A DNA stretch of 64,000 bases from Segetibacter aerophilus (GCF_007991655.1 NZ_BJYT01000011.1:124001-188000), one strand, 5' to 3'. Shown: positions 44,918-54,924, counted from the first letter of the stretch. The notes: generated from the letters alone by a model not told the origin. A program made the numbers and translations.

Positions 44918-47067
44918 ATAACAGCAACATCTCTTAATCCTTTGAAAACGGTCATCCAAATAAAGTTGAAGAATGACCGGTACTTGTTCCTTGTAATCAC
45001 CACTTGAGCAGTTCGCATATTACTGCCTTCCTTATTACTGTTCTTTACCGCCAGGTTTGCCAGTAAACTAAATATTCCTTTTTTAGCATACTCATCGCCC
45101 TTCTTTTTTAGCAGCGATACTTTCAAATCTTCGTACGGCATTAATAAAGTTCCGTTTGATGTATTTGTATCAGCCTTCATAGAAAACGTCAACGAATGGA
45201 TCTCCCCTTTTTCAACTTTTATCAACCCCATAGGTTCAGTTAATTGATTCAGCGTTGTAGCGTGTATGTTGTTAGCAATTGAAGCCTCTGCTGTAAAAAC
45301 TCCTTTTTGCCATTGATCTAGGGAGAAAGTAAAACCCCCTGTTAAAGGAATCTCATCTAAAAAATTGGTTTTAAAGCTTACCACTATTTTTTCACCGTCC
45401 CTCGGTTTATGGTTTGAAACATTTTTTAAGGTTAATGCTGTATTAGCAAATCTTACCCGTCCGCTGTTTTCAGACTTCGGGTTTTTTTCTTTGTATTCTA
45501 TATAAGTATTTGAGAAAACAAACTTGTCTATCTTAATTGGTAAGCCAAGTTTATGAATGATTTGATGGGGGTAAGTCATCTGTTGCCCCTGTTTCGATAT
45601 GCTGTCGATAGGATAAGATAAATCGCGAAAGACTTTAACTGAACTTCCTACCGTGTTGATCGATTCTATATCTATTTCACCCCTCACCAACTTTTCGCCA
45701 TCAACGTTACTGCATCTTACATCCTTTATAATAATATTATAGCGGTCGATTTGGTATCTGGCTTTCCTAGCGAAAGCAGCTTCATCGAGCTGAGGTATAA
45801 TCCTTAATGACTTTATTGAAATACTTTTTGTTTTAGAGTTTAATCTAATCCCAGACACTTTGTATTCATATATATTGTCTGCACTCCTTATACTGATCTC
45901 GTCGTTGTACAAGTCTATTTCTTTGGCTTGATTGATCAGCTTTCCGTTGAAAGCCGCAGTTCTATCTATGCTTATATTTTTAATTAGAAAAGAATTGTTC
46001 TTCACCTGGAACGGCCTCTTGTTTTCTTCGGTTGTCCGGCTGATATAATTGACGGATTTTACCTGCAAACTGTTAAGCGAAAACTTTTTGATCCACCCCG
46101 TTAAAATTCTTCCCTCCTTGTTTTGCTTGCTTTTACTATCCTTGCTGTCATCTAAAAGTGTTTCTAATTCACCTTTGTTAATTATAACCTTATCTACGAT
46201 AAGATCTGAATTTTCTACGGGGCCTAACCATTCAATTCCGCTTAAAGATATTCCTTGAAGCTCTGTTTTAAAGAAGCCGCTGTTTTTAAAAGCATCGTAA
46301 CTGACTGAGGAGAATGCAACAATTTTTGAACGGGTGTCGAACGTTGCGAAAGATGCTTCTGCAGTATTTTTTTTGTCGCCAAAAATTATTTTGTCTGATT
46401 TGATTCCAATCTCCTTGCAAAATAACGTGCGGCTTGTATCCTGGTTGTAAGTGCTATCTATTGCAACGCCACTTAGGTTTACCGTAGTTTGAAACGTACG
46501 AAATTTGACTTCCTTGGAAAAAAAATCAGAAGCAACGACCTGAGCATTGATGACCGATACGCTGTCTGCCTTCATCAATTTAAAGTTTCCTAAAAGCTGC
46601 TTGTATAACTCTTCCTGCTTTTTCTTATCGTCTTTTTGTTTACCCTGTCCCGGAAAAAGATAGAGACGTACTTGTGGATTTGATATTACAATCTGCCTAC
46701 ACTCCATTTGTTTCGACAGCAGCGCTCTTGCAGTTTTAAAATCAACTACTTTAAGCATTGGAACAAAAATGTCGAATATTACTGCAGTTGCATTTGTGTC
46801 GTTCTTATTGATTAGTTCTAATTGACGCGCGGTATCTCCTTTTATGTAAATATTCTTTATGTACAAATCGCCACCTATCTCATCAACAGATATTGAATCA
46901 TAACTAATCTTGTATAATTCATGGGTTTTTTCCTTAACAATACTCTGAAGCTGGTGATCTAGAAAATTGTGTTTTTTAATTTTATAGAAAACAAAGCCCG
47001 CAGTCAGAAATAACACAACTATTGAAGTAATAATGTAAAATTTTCTTCCGGGCTTCTTAGCTGACAT
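44908..47067 (-). CDS. Large AsmA/DUF748-like envelope protein
   Basis: 719 residues from the ATG at 47065-47067. One N-terminal membrane anchor (about 10-30), then a long periplasmic region of short beta repeats with many ISNPQVRLYL- and LKNVSNHKPRDG-type strands, as in AsmA-like proteins that bridge the periplasm or move lipids. The C-terminus (FNFIWMTVFKGLRDVAVIKI) ends at the membrane face or terminator. Function is inferred from fold similarity only. Confidence 0.65.
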   Translation of the reverse strand: MSAKKPGRKFYIITSIVVLFLTAGFVFYKIKKHNFLDHQLQSIVKEKTHELYKISYDSISVDEIGGDLYIKNIYIKGDTARQLELINKNDTNATAVIFDIFVPMLKVVDFKTARALLSKQMECRQIVISNPQVRLYLFPGQGKQKDDKKKQEELYKQLLGNFKLMKADSVSVINAQVVASDFFSKEVKFRTFQTTVNLSGVAIDSTYNQDTSRTLFCKEIGIKSDKIIFGDKKNTAEASFATFDTRSKIVAFSSVSYDAFKNSGFFKTELQGISLSGIEWLGPVENSDLIVDKVIINKGELETLLDDSKDSKSKQNKEGRILTGWIKKFSLNSLQVKSVNYISRTTEENKRPFQVKNNSFLIKNISIDRTAAFNGKLINQAKEIDLYNDEISIRSADNIYEYKVSGIRLNSKTKSISIKSLRIIPQLDEAAFARKARYQIDRYNIIIKDVRCSNVDGEKLVRGEIDIESINTVGSSVKVFRDLSYPIDSISKQGQQMTYPHQIIHKLGLPIKIDKFVFSNTYIEYKEKNPKSENSGRVRFANTALTLKNVSNHKPRDGEKIVVSFKTNFLDEIPLTGGFTFSLDQWQKGVFTAEASIANNIHATTLNQLTEPMGLIKVEKGEIHSLTFSMKADTNTSNGTLLMPYEDLKVSLLKKKGDEYAKKGIFSLLANLAVKNSNKEGSNMRTAQVVITRNKYRSFFNFIWMTVFKGLRDVAVIKI

Positions 47068-47137
47068 CTTGGTTTTATTTAAAAACAAAAAGCTACAGAT
47101 AACCTGTAGCTAAATTTATCCGAAAACGATAAACTAC

Positions 47138-47284
47138 TTAGACCCTTCTTATCAAGCCAAGTAGCAACGAAATAATAGCCAGAACCAAGAGTACATGGAT
47201 GATACCTTTTACGCTGTACACAAAAACGCCTAACAACCATCCGATAACTAATATCACAGCTATAATATAAAGTATACTTCTCAT
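47138..47284 (-). CDS. Small lmo0937-family membrane protein
   Basis: 48 residues. The sequence starts MRSILYIIAVILVIGWLLGV and ends SLLLGLIRRV: two hydrophobic helices with a short loop. It matches the tiny lmo0937-type membrane proteins common in Bacteroidota. ATG at 47282-47284. It sits between the AsmA-like gene and the divergent yihY; the function is unknown, and some members are stress-induced. Confidence 0.75.
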   Translation of the reverse strand: MRSILYIIAVILVIGWLLGVFVYSVKGIIHVLLVLAIISLLLGLIRRV

Positions 47285-47470
47285 AAAATGAATTTGAAAA
47301 ATAATTTAAAGAACCATGCCACTCTTTGTCTTTGGCAAAAGAAAGAGAATACGTTTGCCGGCATAAGAGATTGAAAGCAAATAAGATAAGACGCGAAAAA
47401 AAATACACGTTTACACAATTTATTATGATACTGGCACGAACTTAATACTAGTTTCATGTAATTCTAACCG

Positions 47471-48424
47471 ATGAAATTTATTAAGAAATATTTCCATGTG
47501 TTAAAGGGCGCTGCAAGTGGTTTCAGCCAGGATAACTGCGCCAAGCTAAGTGCGGCATTATCGTACTATACAATTTTTGCAATCGGTCCTTTACTGATAA
47601 TAATAATATCGCTATCTGCTATTTTTTACGGACGAGATGCAGTACAAGGCAGACTGTATGGTCAACTGAATGGATTAATAGGAAGTGATGCCGCTTTACA
47701 AGTACAAGAGATTATTAAAAACGGCCAGCACTCACATAAAGGTATTATCGGAACAATCATAGGAACTGTTTTCCTGGTAATTGGAGCAACGGGCATCTTT
47801 ACGGAAATTCAAGACTCTATAAATTTTATTTGGTCGCTACGAGCCAAACCTAAAAGGGGTATAGTTAAATATCTTGTCAATCGGCTTCTTTCATTTTCAT
47901 TAATTGTGAGCCTTGGATTCTTATTGATCGTGTCTTTGGTTGTAAGTGCTTTGCTTGATTTGCTAAGCGATCGTCTTACACACTACTTTCCTCACAGCAC
48001 CGTTTACATTTTTTATGTAATTAACATCGGGATAATTTTTGTCATTATTAGTTTATTGTTCGCAATAATCTTTAAAGTACTACCGGATGGAAAAATAAAA
48101 TGGAAGGATGCTTTTATAGGAGCTTCGTTTACATCTGTTCTGTTCATAATCGGAAAAGCTGCGATCGGATTTTATCTTGGTAGATCTAACCTGGGTGCCA
48201 CCTATGGTACTGCAGCGTCTGTTATTATCATACTTCTCTGGGTGTATTACACTTCGCTTATACTCTACTTTGGTGCAGAATTTACCAAGTCTTACGCGCT
48301 TGAGTACGGGGGCGGAATAATTCCAGATGATACTGCGGTATTTATTATTAAAAGAGAGGCAAAAGAAATAGAAACAATACCTGTTGCGCTTGCAGGAAAA
48401 AACAATGAAGCAGCACAACCCTAA
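47471..48424 (+). CDS. YihY/BrkB family membrane protein
   Basis: 317 residues with six helices. The family pattern is clear: NCAKLSAALSYYTIFAIGPL, GTVFLVIGATGIFTEIQDSI and LLWVYYTSLILYFGAEFTKS. The function is not settled; members have been proposed to be transporters and were once thought to be an RNase. The stop codon begins an extended RNA structure that ends in a T-run at 48503. Confidence 0.88.
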   Translation: MKFIKKYFHVLKGAASGFSQDNCAKLSAALSYYTIFAIGPLLIIIISLSAIFYGRDAVQGRLYGQLNGLIGSDAALQVQEIIKNGQHSHKGIIGTIIGTVFLVIGATGIFTEIQDSINFIWSLRAKPKRGIVKYLVNRLLSFSLIVSLGFLLIVSLVVSALLDLLSDRLTHYFPHSTVYIFYVINIGIIFVIISLLFAIIFKVLPDGKIKWKDAFIGASFTSVLFIIGKAAIGFYLGRSNLGATYGTAASVIIILLWVYYTSLILYFGAEFTKSYALEYGGGIIPDDTAVFIIKREAKEIETIPVALAGKNNEAAQP

Positions 48425-48507
48425 AGGCCTGACTATATAATTTTAGCTGTCATCATGACTACTAGCTGACTGCAAACGTCAAAACGTTTCATTTTAGGCC
48501 TTTTTAC
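48423..48507 (+). terminator. Structured 3' region / terminator after yihY
   Basis: AAAGGCCT (48423-48430) pairs with AGGCCTTT (48496-48503), followed by T's. Inside are smaller hairpins, including AAACGT/ACGTTT. This can act as a terminator, but it is longer than the usual single stem. Confidence 0.55.
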
Positions 48508-48537
48508 TCCCATAATAGGAATGTTGGGGTGATCATA

Positions 48538-48561
48538 AACCAGTCTTTAAATAGACTGGTT
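48538..48561. other. Short perfect hairpin of unknown role
   Basis: AACCAGTCT, loop TTAAAT, AGACTGGTT. No T-run follows. Between yihY and the next gene. Confidence 0.5.
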
Positions 48562-48689
48562 AAAGCGGAAAAGCAGTTAAAGCGTTCATTTCCACTCCCT
48601 TAGCTGTAGAATTGATTCCACAGAGAAAATTTAAGGATTTTGTTGAAATCAGGTACACTTTTAGAAGTATATATACTAAAGGTTTAAAC

Positions 48690-49208
48690 ATGATGCACAA
48701 TGAGAAAGTTTTACATTTTATCGCAGAAAAAATAGAAGATATAAAGGTTGCTATCTTTTATTGCCACAGCAATAGTCCCCTTAAAATCAATAATACTATC
48801 ATTCATACATTTAAGGTGGATGACTGTGGTTACATTACTTTTTTCATTAACCGTCCCCAACAGTTAATCAGCCAGTTTGATCGTGAATTTCCTGTAGGCT
48901 TGAATTACTTCAAGAAGGGTAAGGACTATTTCATGAACGTTTTCGGAAAAGCAAGAATTATTCATGACCCCGAAGAATTAGCTTATCAGACAGATTTAAC
49001 CGCAGAAGAAATAAACAATGCGCTAACAACACAGGTACTGATTAAAGTACAAATACTAAAAGTTGATTTTTACGATAACAATTATGAGAAGAAGAACTTA
49101 TTGCTTAAGAAGATTTGGTCGGTTTTCTCTTCACTATTTGACTCGGTCGGAGCTGCTTCCCGTAGCTATGATTTAAGTGGCCCGACGGTTCATAATTACG
49201 GATTTTAA
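48690..49208 (+). CDS. Flavin-reductase-like split-barrel (PNPOx-type) protein
   Basis: 172 residues from the ATG at 48690 (second ATG three bases later). An in-frame upstream start is possible but lies in the hairpin region. The core VLHFIAEKIEDIKVAIFYCH and GYITFFINRPQQLISQFD has the layout of general-stress FMN-binding split barrels; no active-site motif confirms it. Function inferred, moderately. A bidirectional terminator follows. Confidence 0.5.
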   Translation: MMHNEKVLHFIAEKIEDIKVAIFYCHSNSPLKINNTIIHTFKVDDCGYITFFINRPQQLISQFDREFPVGLNYFKKGKDYFMNVFGKARIIHDPEELAYQTDLTAEEINNALTTQVLIKVQILKVDFYDNNYEKKNLLLKKIWSVFSSLFDSVGAASRSYDLSGPTVHNYGF

Positions 49209-49367
49209 AACTTAAGCTATACGAAGAAAATCTACTCTTTATTCAACTTATTCAACGACTAACTCTCCTTCAGTTCAAATTATATGTAGTTTACTTTAGA
49301 ACTTTTAGAAGCAAAAAAGAGAAATGTCTAAAAAGCGAATTGATAATTTTTAGTGTATAGGATTTAC

Positions 49368-49406
49368 AAATAAAAAGAGAGGCAGTTTCAGCCTCTCTTT
49401 TTATTT
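49368..49406. terminator. Bidirectional terminator
   Basis: A 16-base stem (AAATAAAAAGAGAGGC and its complement) with a 7-base loop, between the convergent genes ending at 49208 and 49454. Confidence 0.88.
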
Positions 49407-49453
49407 GTTTCAATAATTTATCGGAGTTGAAAATGAATTCAACCTTTAAGAAC

Positions 49454-50899
49454 TTATACTTTTTTAAAGCCTATAATAAAAGAAGTTCCAATATTAATTT
49501 CTGATTTCACATCGATATGAGCATTGTGAGATTGAATTATATTGAGTGTAGAAGCGAGGCCTAAACCCATACCATTTCTTTTGGAGGTAAAATAGGGCTC
49601 GAATAAGCGTGACATGTTCTCATCACTAATACCACTGCCGTTATCTTTAATTTCAACAATATGCTCGTCCTCAGTTGTGGTAATTGTGATCTTTAGGATG
49701 CCAACACCTTCCTCCATTGCCTCGACCGCATTTATAATAATATTTAAAAATGCCAGTTGAATCTTCTCAGGATCAAGTAAGACGAAACAATCAACTTCAG
49801 GATAAGAGACTTGGAGATCAATACGCTTTAAAGTCATCCGGTCTATTGCAGCAGAAATTGCATTATCCATTGCCGATTGCAATGAAGTTTTATGCAAGTT
49901 TATCTGAGACGATAGGCGTGCTGAATTAAGAAGCTCCGTTATCAAATCCCCTATCCTTTTACCGTTGCGTTGTACTATGTCCAAGTATAATTTGGAGTCA
50001 TCATCACCAGCCTGCTGGATAAGCTGCTCTATGGAAAGATTAATGTTGTTTAAAGGGTTTCTTACTTCATGAGCGAGGGTACGTACAAGACGGCCGGTTG
50101 CAGCTAACTTTTCGGCTTGTAAAGAAGTTTTCTCAGCCTTTTTGCGGCTCGTATTATCATGAATAATTCCCTGGATATATTTTTCAGCATTATTGTTTAT
50201 TTCTATGGAAGCTGAAATAATACAATTTTTAATCTCCCCATTTTTTGCAAGAAGGTCCACTTCATAATCGTAGAATTCACCTATCTCATCTAGTATGTCT
50301 GCGAAATACGTTCGGTCGCTTTTATTCTTGAAAAGAGAAAAAATGTCCCTCCTGATTAACTCATCAAGTTCATAATCCAACAACTCGGTAGCTGCATAAT
50401 TTATCTCCGAGATTCTGAATTCAGTATCAGTTATAAAAACTACATCTTTCGATTTTTCAAAAATGCTTCGATACCTTCTTTCATTTGCTTTGAGTGCCTG
50501 GATCGATGCTGCTCTTTCAAGCGAGTAACGAATGCACCTTTCGAGCTTTTCAGTATTTAATTCTGATTTTATCAAATAGTCGTACGCGCCACTCTCCATT
50601 GCCTTTACGTCAATTTCCTGTGTGCCTTTACCGGTGAGCAATATTATAGGAGCTTCACAGCCGCGCTGAATGGCGTCGTTCAGTAGATCCATCCCTGTCT
50701 TTATACCTAACCTGTAATCGACGAAGTAGATATCATACTCATTCGATACCAGCTTCTTCAGTGCATCATTATAATTGTATGACCAGTCTACTATAAATTT
50801 ATTAGCAGGAATACTTTTAATATACTCAGAAGTAATAAAAAAATCGTCTTCGTCGTCATCTACTATCAATATCCGCTTTTCCTGGTTTTGTCTGTTCAT
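49454..50899 (-). CDS. Hybrid sensor histidine kinase (REC-PAS-HisKA-HATPase)
   Basis: 481 residues, cytoplasmic. An N-terminal receiver domain (acid pocket Asp14-16, phosphoacceptor Asp61 in VDYRLG, Lys111), a PAS domain at about 143-250, the H-box LAHEVRNPLNN with His277, and an ATPase with Asn390 and GMGLGLAS. It has both a kinase and its own receiver, so it may be regulated by phosphorylation of its own N-terminus. It lies in the same direction as the NtrC-type regulator and RpoN, which are likely partners. Confidence 0.9.
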   Translation of the reverse strand: MNRQNQEKRILIVDDDEDDFFITSEYIKSIPANKFIVDWSYNYNDALKKLVSNEYDIYFVDYRLGIKTGMDLLNDAIQRGCEAPIILLTGKGTQEIDVKAMESGAYDYLIKSELNTEKLERCIRYSLERAASIQALKANERRYRSIFEKSKDVVFITDTEFRISEINYAATELLDYELDELIRRDIFSLFKNKSDRTYFADILDEIGEFYDYEVDLLAKNGEIKNCIISASIEINNNAEKYIQGIIHDNTSRKKAEKTSLQAEKLAATGRLVRTLAHEVRNPLNNINLSIEQLIQQAGDDDSKLYLDIVQRNGKRIGDLITELLNSARLSSQINLHKTSLQSAMDNAISAAIDRMTLKRIDLQVSYPEVDCFVLLDPEKIQLAFLNIIINAVEAMEEGVGILKITITTTEDEHIVEIKDNGSGISDENMSRLFEPYFTSKRNGMGLGLASTLNIIQSHNAHIDVKSEINIGTSFIIGFKKV

Positions 50900-51020
50900 T
50901 TATATCTACCCTTTTTCAAAGTTTATTTATATACGTGCTATCATAGAAGTTGGTGTAAATAATCAGAGATTATTTTTATAAGGGAAGGCAAACTCTCTAC
51001 ATCGACTTACTGTCTCTTGC

Positions 51021-51060
51021 AAAAGAAAAAAGGGTAACTTTTTTTACCCTTTTTTCTTTT
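51021..51060 (-). terminator. Terminator after the sigma-54 activator
   Basis: A 17-base stem of AAAAGAAAAAAGGGTAA and its complement with a T-rich loop, ending in T's in both directions, 15 bases after the activator's stop codon. Confidence 0.88.
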
Positions 51061-51074
51061 TATAATTTTTTCTT

Positions 51075-52583
51075 TTACAAGTCACTATTAAACTGCTTGT
51101 ACTGCTTCATTTTATTATAAAGCGTTTTTCTGTCAACGTTCAAAATTTTAGCAGCCTTACTTTTGTTGTAATTAGCCTTCCTTAAAGCCTCTACAATCAT
51201 CTCATATTCTGCATCAATACTAGCTCCTTTAAGACTGTGTTCATTAATCTCCAGTTGTTTGGTAAATACAGGCTCCGGTAAAACAGGGGCAGAATAAGTG
51301 GCCACTGGCGGAGCCGGATCTGCTTGCCTAACTTGTAAATTAGAAGTTGCTTCTTCACTGACTTCTCCAAACTGTAGTTTAGTAAAATTGGTGATTTCAA
51401 AAGGCAATACAGTCGGCATAATGTACTCAGTATCGCAAAGCAACGTGGCACGTTTTACAACGTTTTTTAACTCGCGCAGGTTCCCTGGCCAGACGTAGGT
51501 TTTGAAGATCGCTTCTACTTCAGGAGAGAACCCTTTGATGTTCTTACTTAATTCATCGTTTGTAAGTTTCAAAAAGTGCTTCGCGAAAATCATCATATCA
51601 TATTTCCGCTCGCGAAGAGGCGGCACTTCTATACTAAACTCATTGAAGCGGTGATACAAATCTTCCCGGAATTTTCCCTTTTTAGCCGCATCCAATAATC
51701 TTTCGTTGCTTGCTATTATAATACGAACATCAAGATCAATGTCCTTATTACCACCTATGCGGCGCATCTTCCTCTCTTGCACAACCCTTAGCAAAGCCAC
51801 CTGAACGTCGTAAGACAAGTTGGCTACTTCGTCAAGAAAAATAGTACCTCCGTTGGCTATCTCAAAGTTTCCTATTTTTTGGTTAAGGGCTCCTGTGAAT
51901 GATCCTTTCTCATGACCAAATAACTCACTTCCTGCTAATTCTTTTGAGAGGGCGCCACAGTCGATTGCCACAAAAGGCATGTCTTTACGCTTGCTACGCT
52001 TGTGTATCTCCTGTGCAATCGCTTCCTTGCCGCTTCCACTTTCACCATAGATTAGAATGCTATAGTTAGTTGGAGAAACAAGGTCTATTTGCTTTAGTAT
52101 GTTTTTAAACTCGGGGCTATCACTGAAAATGTATTGGCCTGATGTAATTGTTTTGGACTTTGTACTATTTTTTGAGTCATCTTCAGGCATTATTACCGTA
52201 GCAACATTTTCCTGTTTAGTTGCGCTCTTTTGTAGGGCAGATTTAATGCTTAATAAGATTTCATCAGGGAACAATGGCTTTGTAACATAATCGTATGCCC
52301 CTAATTTCATTACATCTACAGCAACCTTAATATCACTATAGCCCGTAACAATAATTACCGGCGTACGAGGATATCTTTCTTTTATTTTAATCAACAACTC
52401 CTTTCCATCAATGTCTTCCAATCTAAAATCACACAGTACAAGATTCGGCTCAGCATTTTCTAGCTCCTCAAGCGCCTTTTTGCCGTTATGGGCAAGCGTA
52501 ACTTCGTATCCATTCTTACTTAAAAATCGCTTTAGAAGTAAGCACATGTCTACGTCGTCATCTATCACTAAAATTTTACTCAT
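51075..52583 (-). CDS. NtrC-type sigma-54-dependent response regulator
   Basis: 502 residues: a receiver domain with Asp52 in CDFRL, an AAA+ domain with Walker A GESGSGKE (180-187), the sigma-54 contact loop GSFTGA (227-232), Walker B GGTIFLDEV (245-253), and a C-terminal Fis-type helix-turn-helix (YNKSKAAKILNVDRKTLYNK). GSFTGA differs from the usual GAFTGA by one residue, which occurs in other members. It opens sigma-54 promoters; rpoN lies 34 bases upstream in the same direction. Confidence 0.94.
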   Translation of the reverse strand: MSKILVIDDDVDMCLLLKRFLSKNGYEVTLAHNGKKALEELENAEPNLVLCDFRLEDIDGKELLIKIKERYPRTPVIIVTGYSDIKVAVDVMKLGAYDYVTKPLFPDEILLSIKSALQKSATKQENVATVIMPEDDSKNSTKSKTITSGQYIFSDSPEFKNILKQIDLVSPTNYSILIYGESGSGKEAIAQEIHKRSKRKDMPFVAIDCGALSKELAGSELFGHEKGSFTGALNQKIGNFEIANGGTIFLDEVANLSYDVQVALLRVVQERKMRRIGGNKDIDLDVRIIIASNERLLDAAKKGKFREDLYHRFNEFSIEVPPLRERKYDMMIFAKHFLKLTNDELSKNIKGFSPEVEAIFKTYVWPGNLRELKNVVKRATLLCDTEYIMPTVLPFEITNFTKLQFGEVSEEATSNLQVRQADPAPPVATYSAPVLPEPVFTKQLEINEHSLKGASIDAEYEMIVEALRKANYNKSKAAKILNVDRKTLYNKMKQYKQFNSDL

Positions 52584-52617
52584 TTAGAAAATTTAATACT
52601 TATTAATTAGTTTTGAT

Positions 52618-54039
52618 TTAGGCCCACATTCTTCGCAACTGGGCAACGGGAATTTGTAGTTGTTCCCTGTATTTTGCAATAGTCCGCCTGGCTACATTTA
52701 TACCTTTATTCGCTAAAATACTTACCAATTGCTGATCGGTGTATGGATTTAACTTATCCTCTTTTTCTATAACTGCTTCAATTGCGGATTGTATAACTCT
52801 ATTACTTATTACTTCGCCCTCCTTATTAATGATGCCTTCAGTAAATAAATTCTTCAGCAAAATAATACCAAAAGGCGTATCAACGTATTTATTTGACGTA
52901 ACCCTTGATACGGTGGAAATGTCGACCCCCACTTTGTCAGCTATATTTTTTAAAATCATTGGCTTCAAAAGGCTTACGTCCCCTGTTTTAAAATATTCTC
53001 TTTGTAGGTCAACAATGGCTTTCATTATTTGCATCATGGTTCCTTCACGTTGCTTAATCGCATTTACAAACCACTGCGCCGAACTCAACTTACTTTTTAA
53101 ATACTGAGTGGCTTGCTTGTCGCGTGTAGCACCGGCAAACTGCACCGTCTCCATCAACGACTGGTTGATGTACAAAGACGAGGATCTTGACCTGTATAAA
53201 TTGACTTCAATATCACCATCATCATCAACTGTAAGTATAAAATCTGGTATTATATTGTTGTTAACTGTAGTGCCTTCAAATTCTTCGAGAACAGGCTTAA
53301 GTTTTAAAGAAGCCAAAAGTCTCAGGACAATTTTTAGCTCATCTTCATCTATGGAAAGTGCCTCCATAATTTTTTCCATATTACGATGAGACAAGTCTGC
53401 ATAATGGTTCTCAAGGAGTTTGATAGCCATCTTCACATCAGGACCTTTCTTGTTGAGGTGATGAAGCTGTAGTAGCAAACATTCCCTTGTATTTTTGGCA
53501 CCTACCCCAACAGGATCAAGCTTTTGTATATGATTGACCACTTCCTGCAATTCGTCAGCTTCCACTATAACTCCATGCTTAAACGAAAGGTCATCTGCCA
53601 TGTCCTCTAGGTCCTGTAGCAAAAAACCGTTGCAGTTAAGGCAGTCAATTATATAATCTGCCAGGTTTAAATGTTTTTCTGAAAGGTCCATATACCTTAT
53701 CTGATCCTTGAGGCCTTCGCGATAATCGCTAAAAGATTTTATAGGTACATTAGGTATCGACTCGCTATTGAAGTAGTTCTCGTACTCCAGTTTGTAATCT
53801 GGTACATCATCATATCCGTGTTCTTCCCAATCTTCATAGTCCTGTGCATTTTCTTTTGCAAACTTCTCAACTGCTACCGTCTCTTCCTCTTCATTCATCT
53901 CCAAAAGAGGATTCTCGTCTAATTCATCACTGATACGCTGATCTAATTCTAAAACATTAAGATGAAAAATGTTCAGCATTTGAATTTGCTGAGGCAAAAT
54001 CTTCAACTGCTGTTTTTGGGTTTGAATTTGGCTGAGCAT
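52618..54039 (-). CDS. rpoN: RNA polymerase sigma-54 factor
   Basis: 473 residues. Glutamine-rich region I at the start (SQIQTQKQQLKILPQQIQML), the acidic region II, the core-binding region III, and the RpoN box ARRTIAKYRE at 450-459, which reads the -24 element. Sigma-54 genes need an activator, here the NtrC-type protein downstream. ATG at 54037-54039. Confidence 0.96.
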   Translation of the reverse strand: MLSQIQTQKQQLKILPQQIQMLNIFHLNVLELDQRISDELDENPLLEMNEEEETVAVEKFAKENAQDYEDWEEHGYDDVPDYKLEYENYFNSESIPNVPIKSFSDYREGLKDQIRYMDLSEKHLNLADYIIDCLNCNGFLLQDLEDMADDLSFKHGVIVEADELQEVVNHIQKLDPVGVGAKNTRECLLLQLHHLNKKGPDVKMAIKLLENHYADLSHRNMEKIMEALSIDEDELKIVLRLLASLKLKPVLEEFEGTTVNNNIIPDFILTVDDDGDIEVNLYRSRSSSLYINQSLMETVQFAGATRDKQATQYLKSKLSSAQWFVNAIKQREGTMMQIMKAIVDLQREYFKTGDVSLLKPMILKNIADKVGVDISTVSRVTSNKYVDTPFGIILLKNLFTEGIINKEGEVISNRVIQSAIEAVIEKEDKLNPYTDQQLVSILANKGINVARRTIAKYREQLQIPVAQLRRMWA

Positions 54040-54924
54040 ATTGATTATCTGAGGTTTAAATGTTCACTTTCACTGAATCCAATACAACACCAAACTTTAA
54101 AGATGTGCAAAAAAAGTATAAACAAAACAAGAAGAACGTTTTACAAATATACATTTTAAATACTGTATAAACTTCACTAAAATAATATCTTAAATAAAAA
54201 TACCTAGTGTAGAAAAGTTTCCACAGCCGCTTTTGTTTTTATTTTGGTGTAAGAAAAGTCAACGTTTTGTAAGGTAACCGAAACAGGCGGACCACACTGG
54301 TATAATACATTTTTTCCCATCCAACTGTTTTCCTCTCAATGCTTTATTTAGTTATATTTTCTGTTCTACAACTCCAAACAGTGCTTCGTTAAGCACTAAT
54401 AAAATTAGAAAAAATAAAAAGGAAAGAGAAATATAGAGAGTGCAGAAAAGCAAAAACTAGATGAGGATTTTTATACAGTTTGGAGCTTTTTAATAAAGTA
54501 TCCTAAAAACTAGAAAAAGTGCAGTTTTACTGCCGGCCGACGATGTGAACTGATTATGAAATAGCGTAGGGAATGTCAAGCGACCAACGAGTGTTACTAC
54601 CAGAGCTTTTAATGCTTTTTGTGCTTATTTATAATTGTCCCAATATTTTTTGCGTAAAATCTAAAGACATCGTCGAAGTGAAGCTGCACACCCGGTAATA
54701 GCACGCATTGCGTCATGCATTCCAGTGCGTTCTTTAAAAATCTTCCTGAGGCTTTCATAGGTTATTAATTCTTCTAATCTTACTAAGTAAATTCCATACC
54801 ACTTTTAAGAAAACTTTCTTTAATTCTTTGATCTATAAGAATCTCATGTCTTCTTTACAATCAACGTGCTTTAAATACTAAATGCCCCTCTTCGGAGCAT
54901 TTAGCATTTTTTCTTCAAGGATGT
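54040..54924. other. Longest gene-free stretch, with possible small RNA features
   Basis: 885 AT-rich bases between the rpoN start and a beta-barrel gene. I see no gene longer than a few dozen codons. A perfect hairpin GTGCTT-CGTT-AAGCAC lies at 54381-54396, and a terminator reading in the plus direction at 54879-54914 that does not belong to any annotated plus-strand gene. Confidence 0.5.
54879..54914 (+). terminator. Orphan plus-strand terminator
   Basis: TAAATGC and GCATTTA (54879-54885 and 54897-54903) flank a GC-rich loop; a T-run follows only on the plus side. The nearest gene ends from the other direction at 54925. Confidence 0.6.

Noticed and set aside
47079-47408. 109-codon open frame on the minus strand
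   Set aside because: Out of frame with the small lmo0937-type gene at 47138-47284, which fits a known family.
48080-48418. 112-codon open frame antisense to yihY
   Set aside because: Shadow of the conserved YihY frame.
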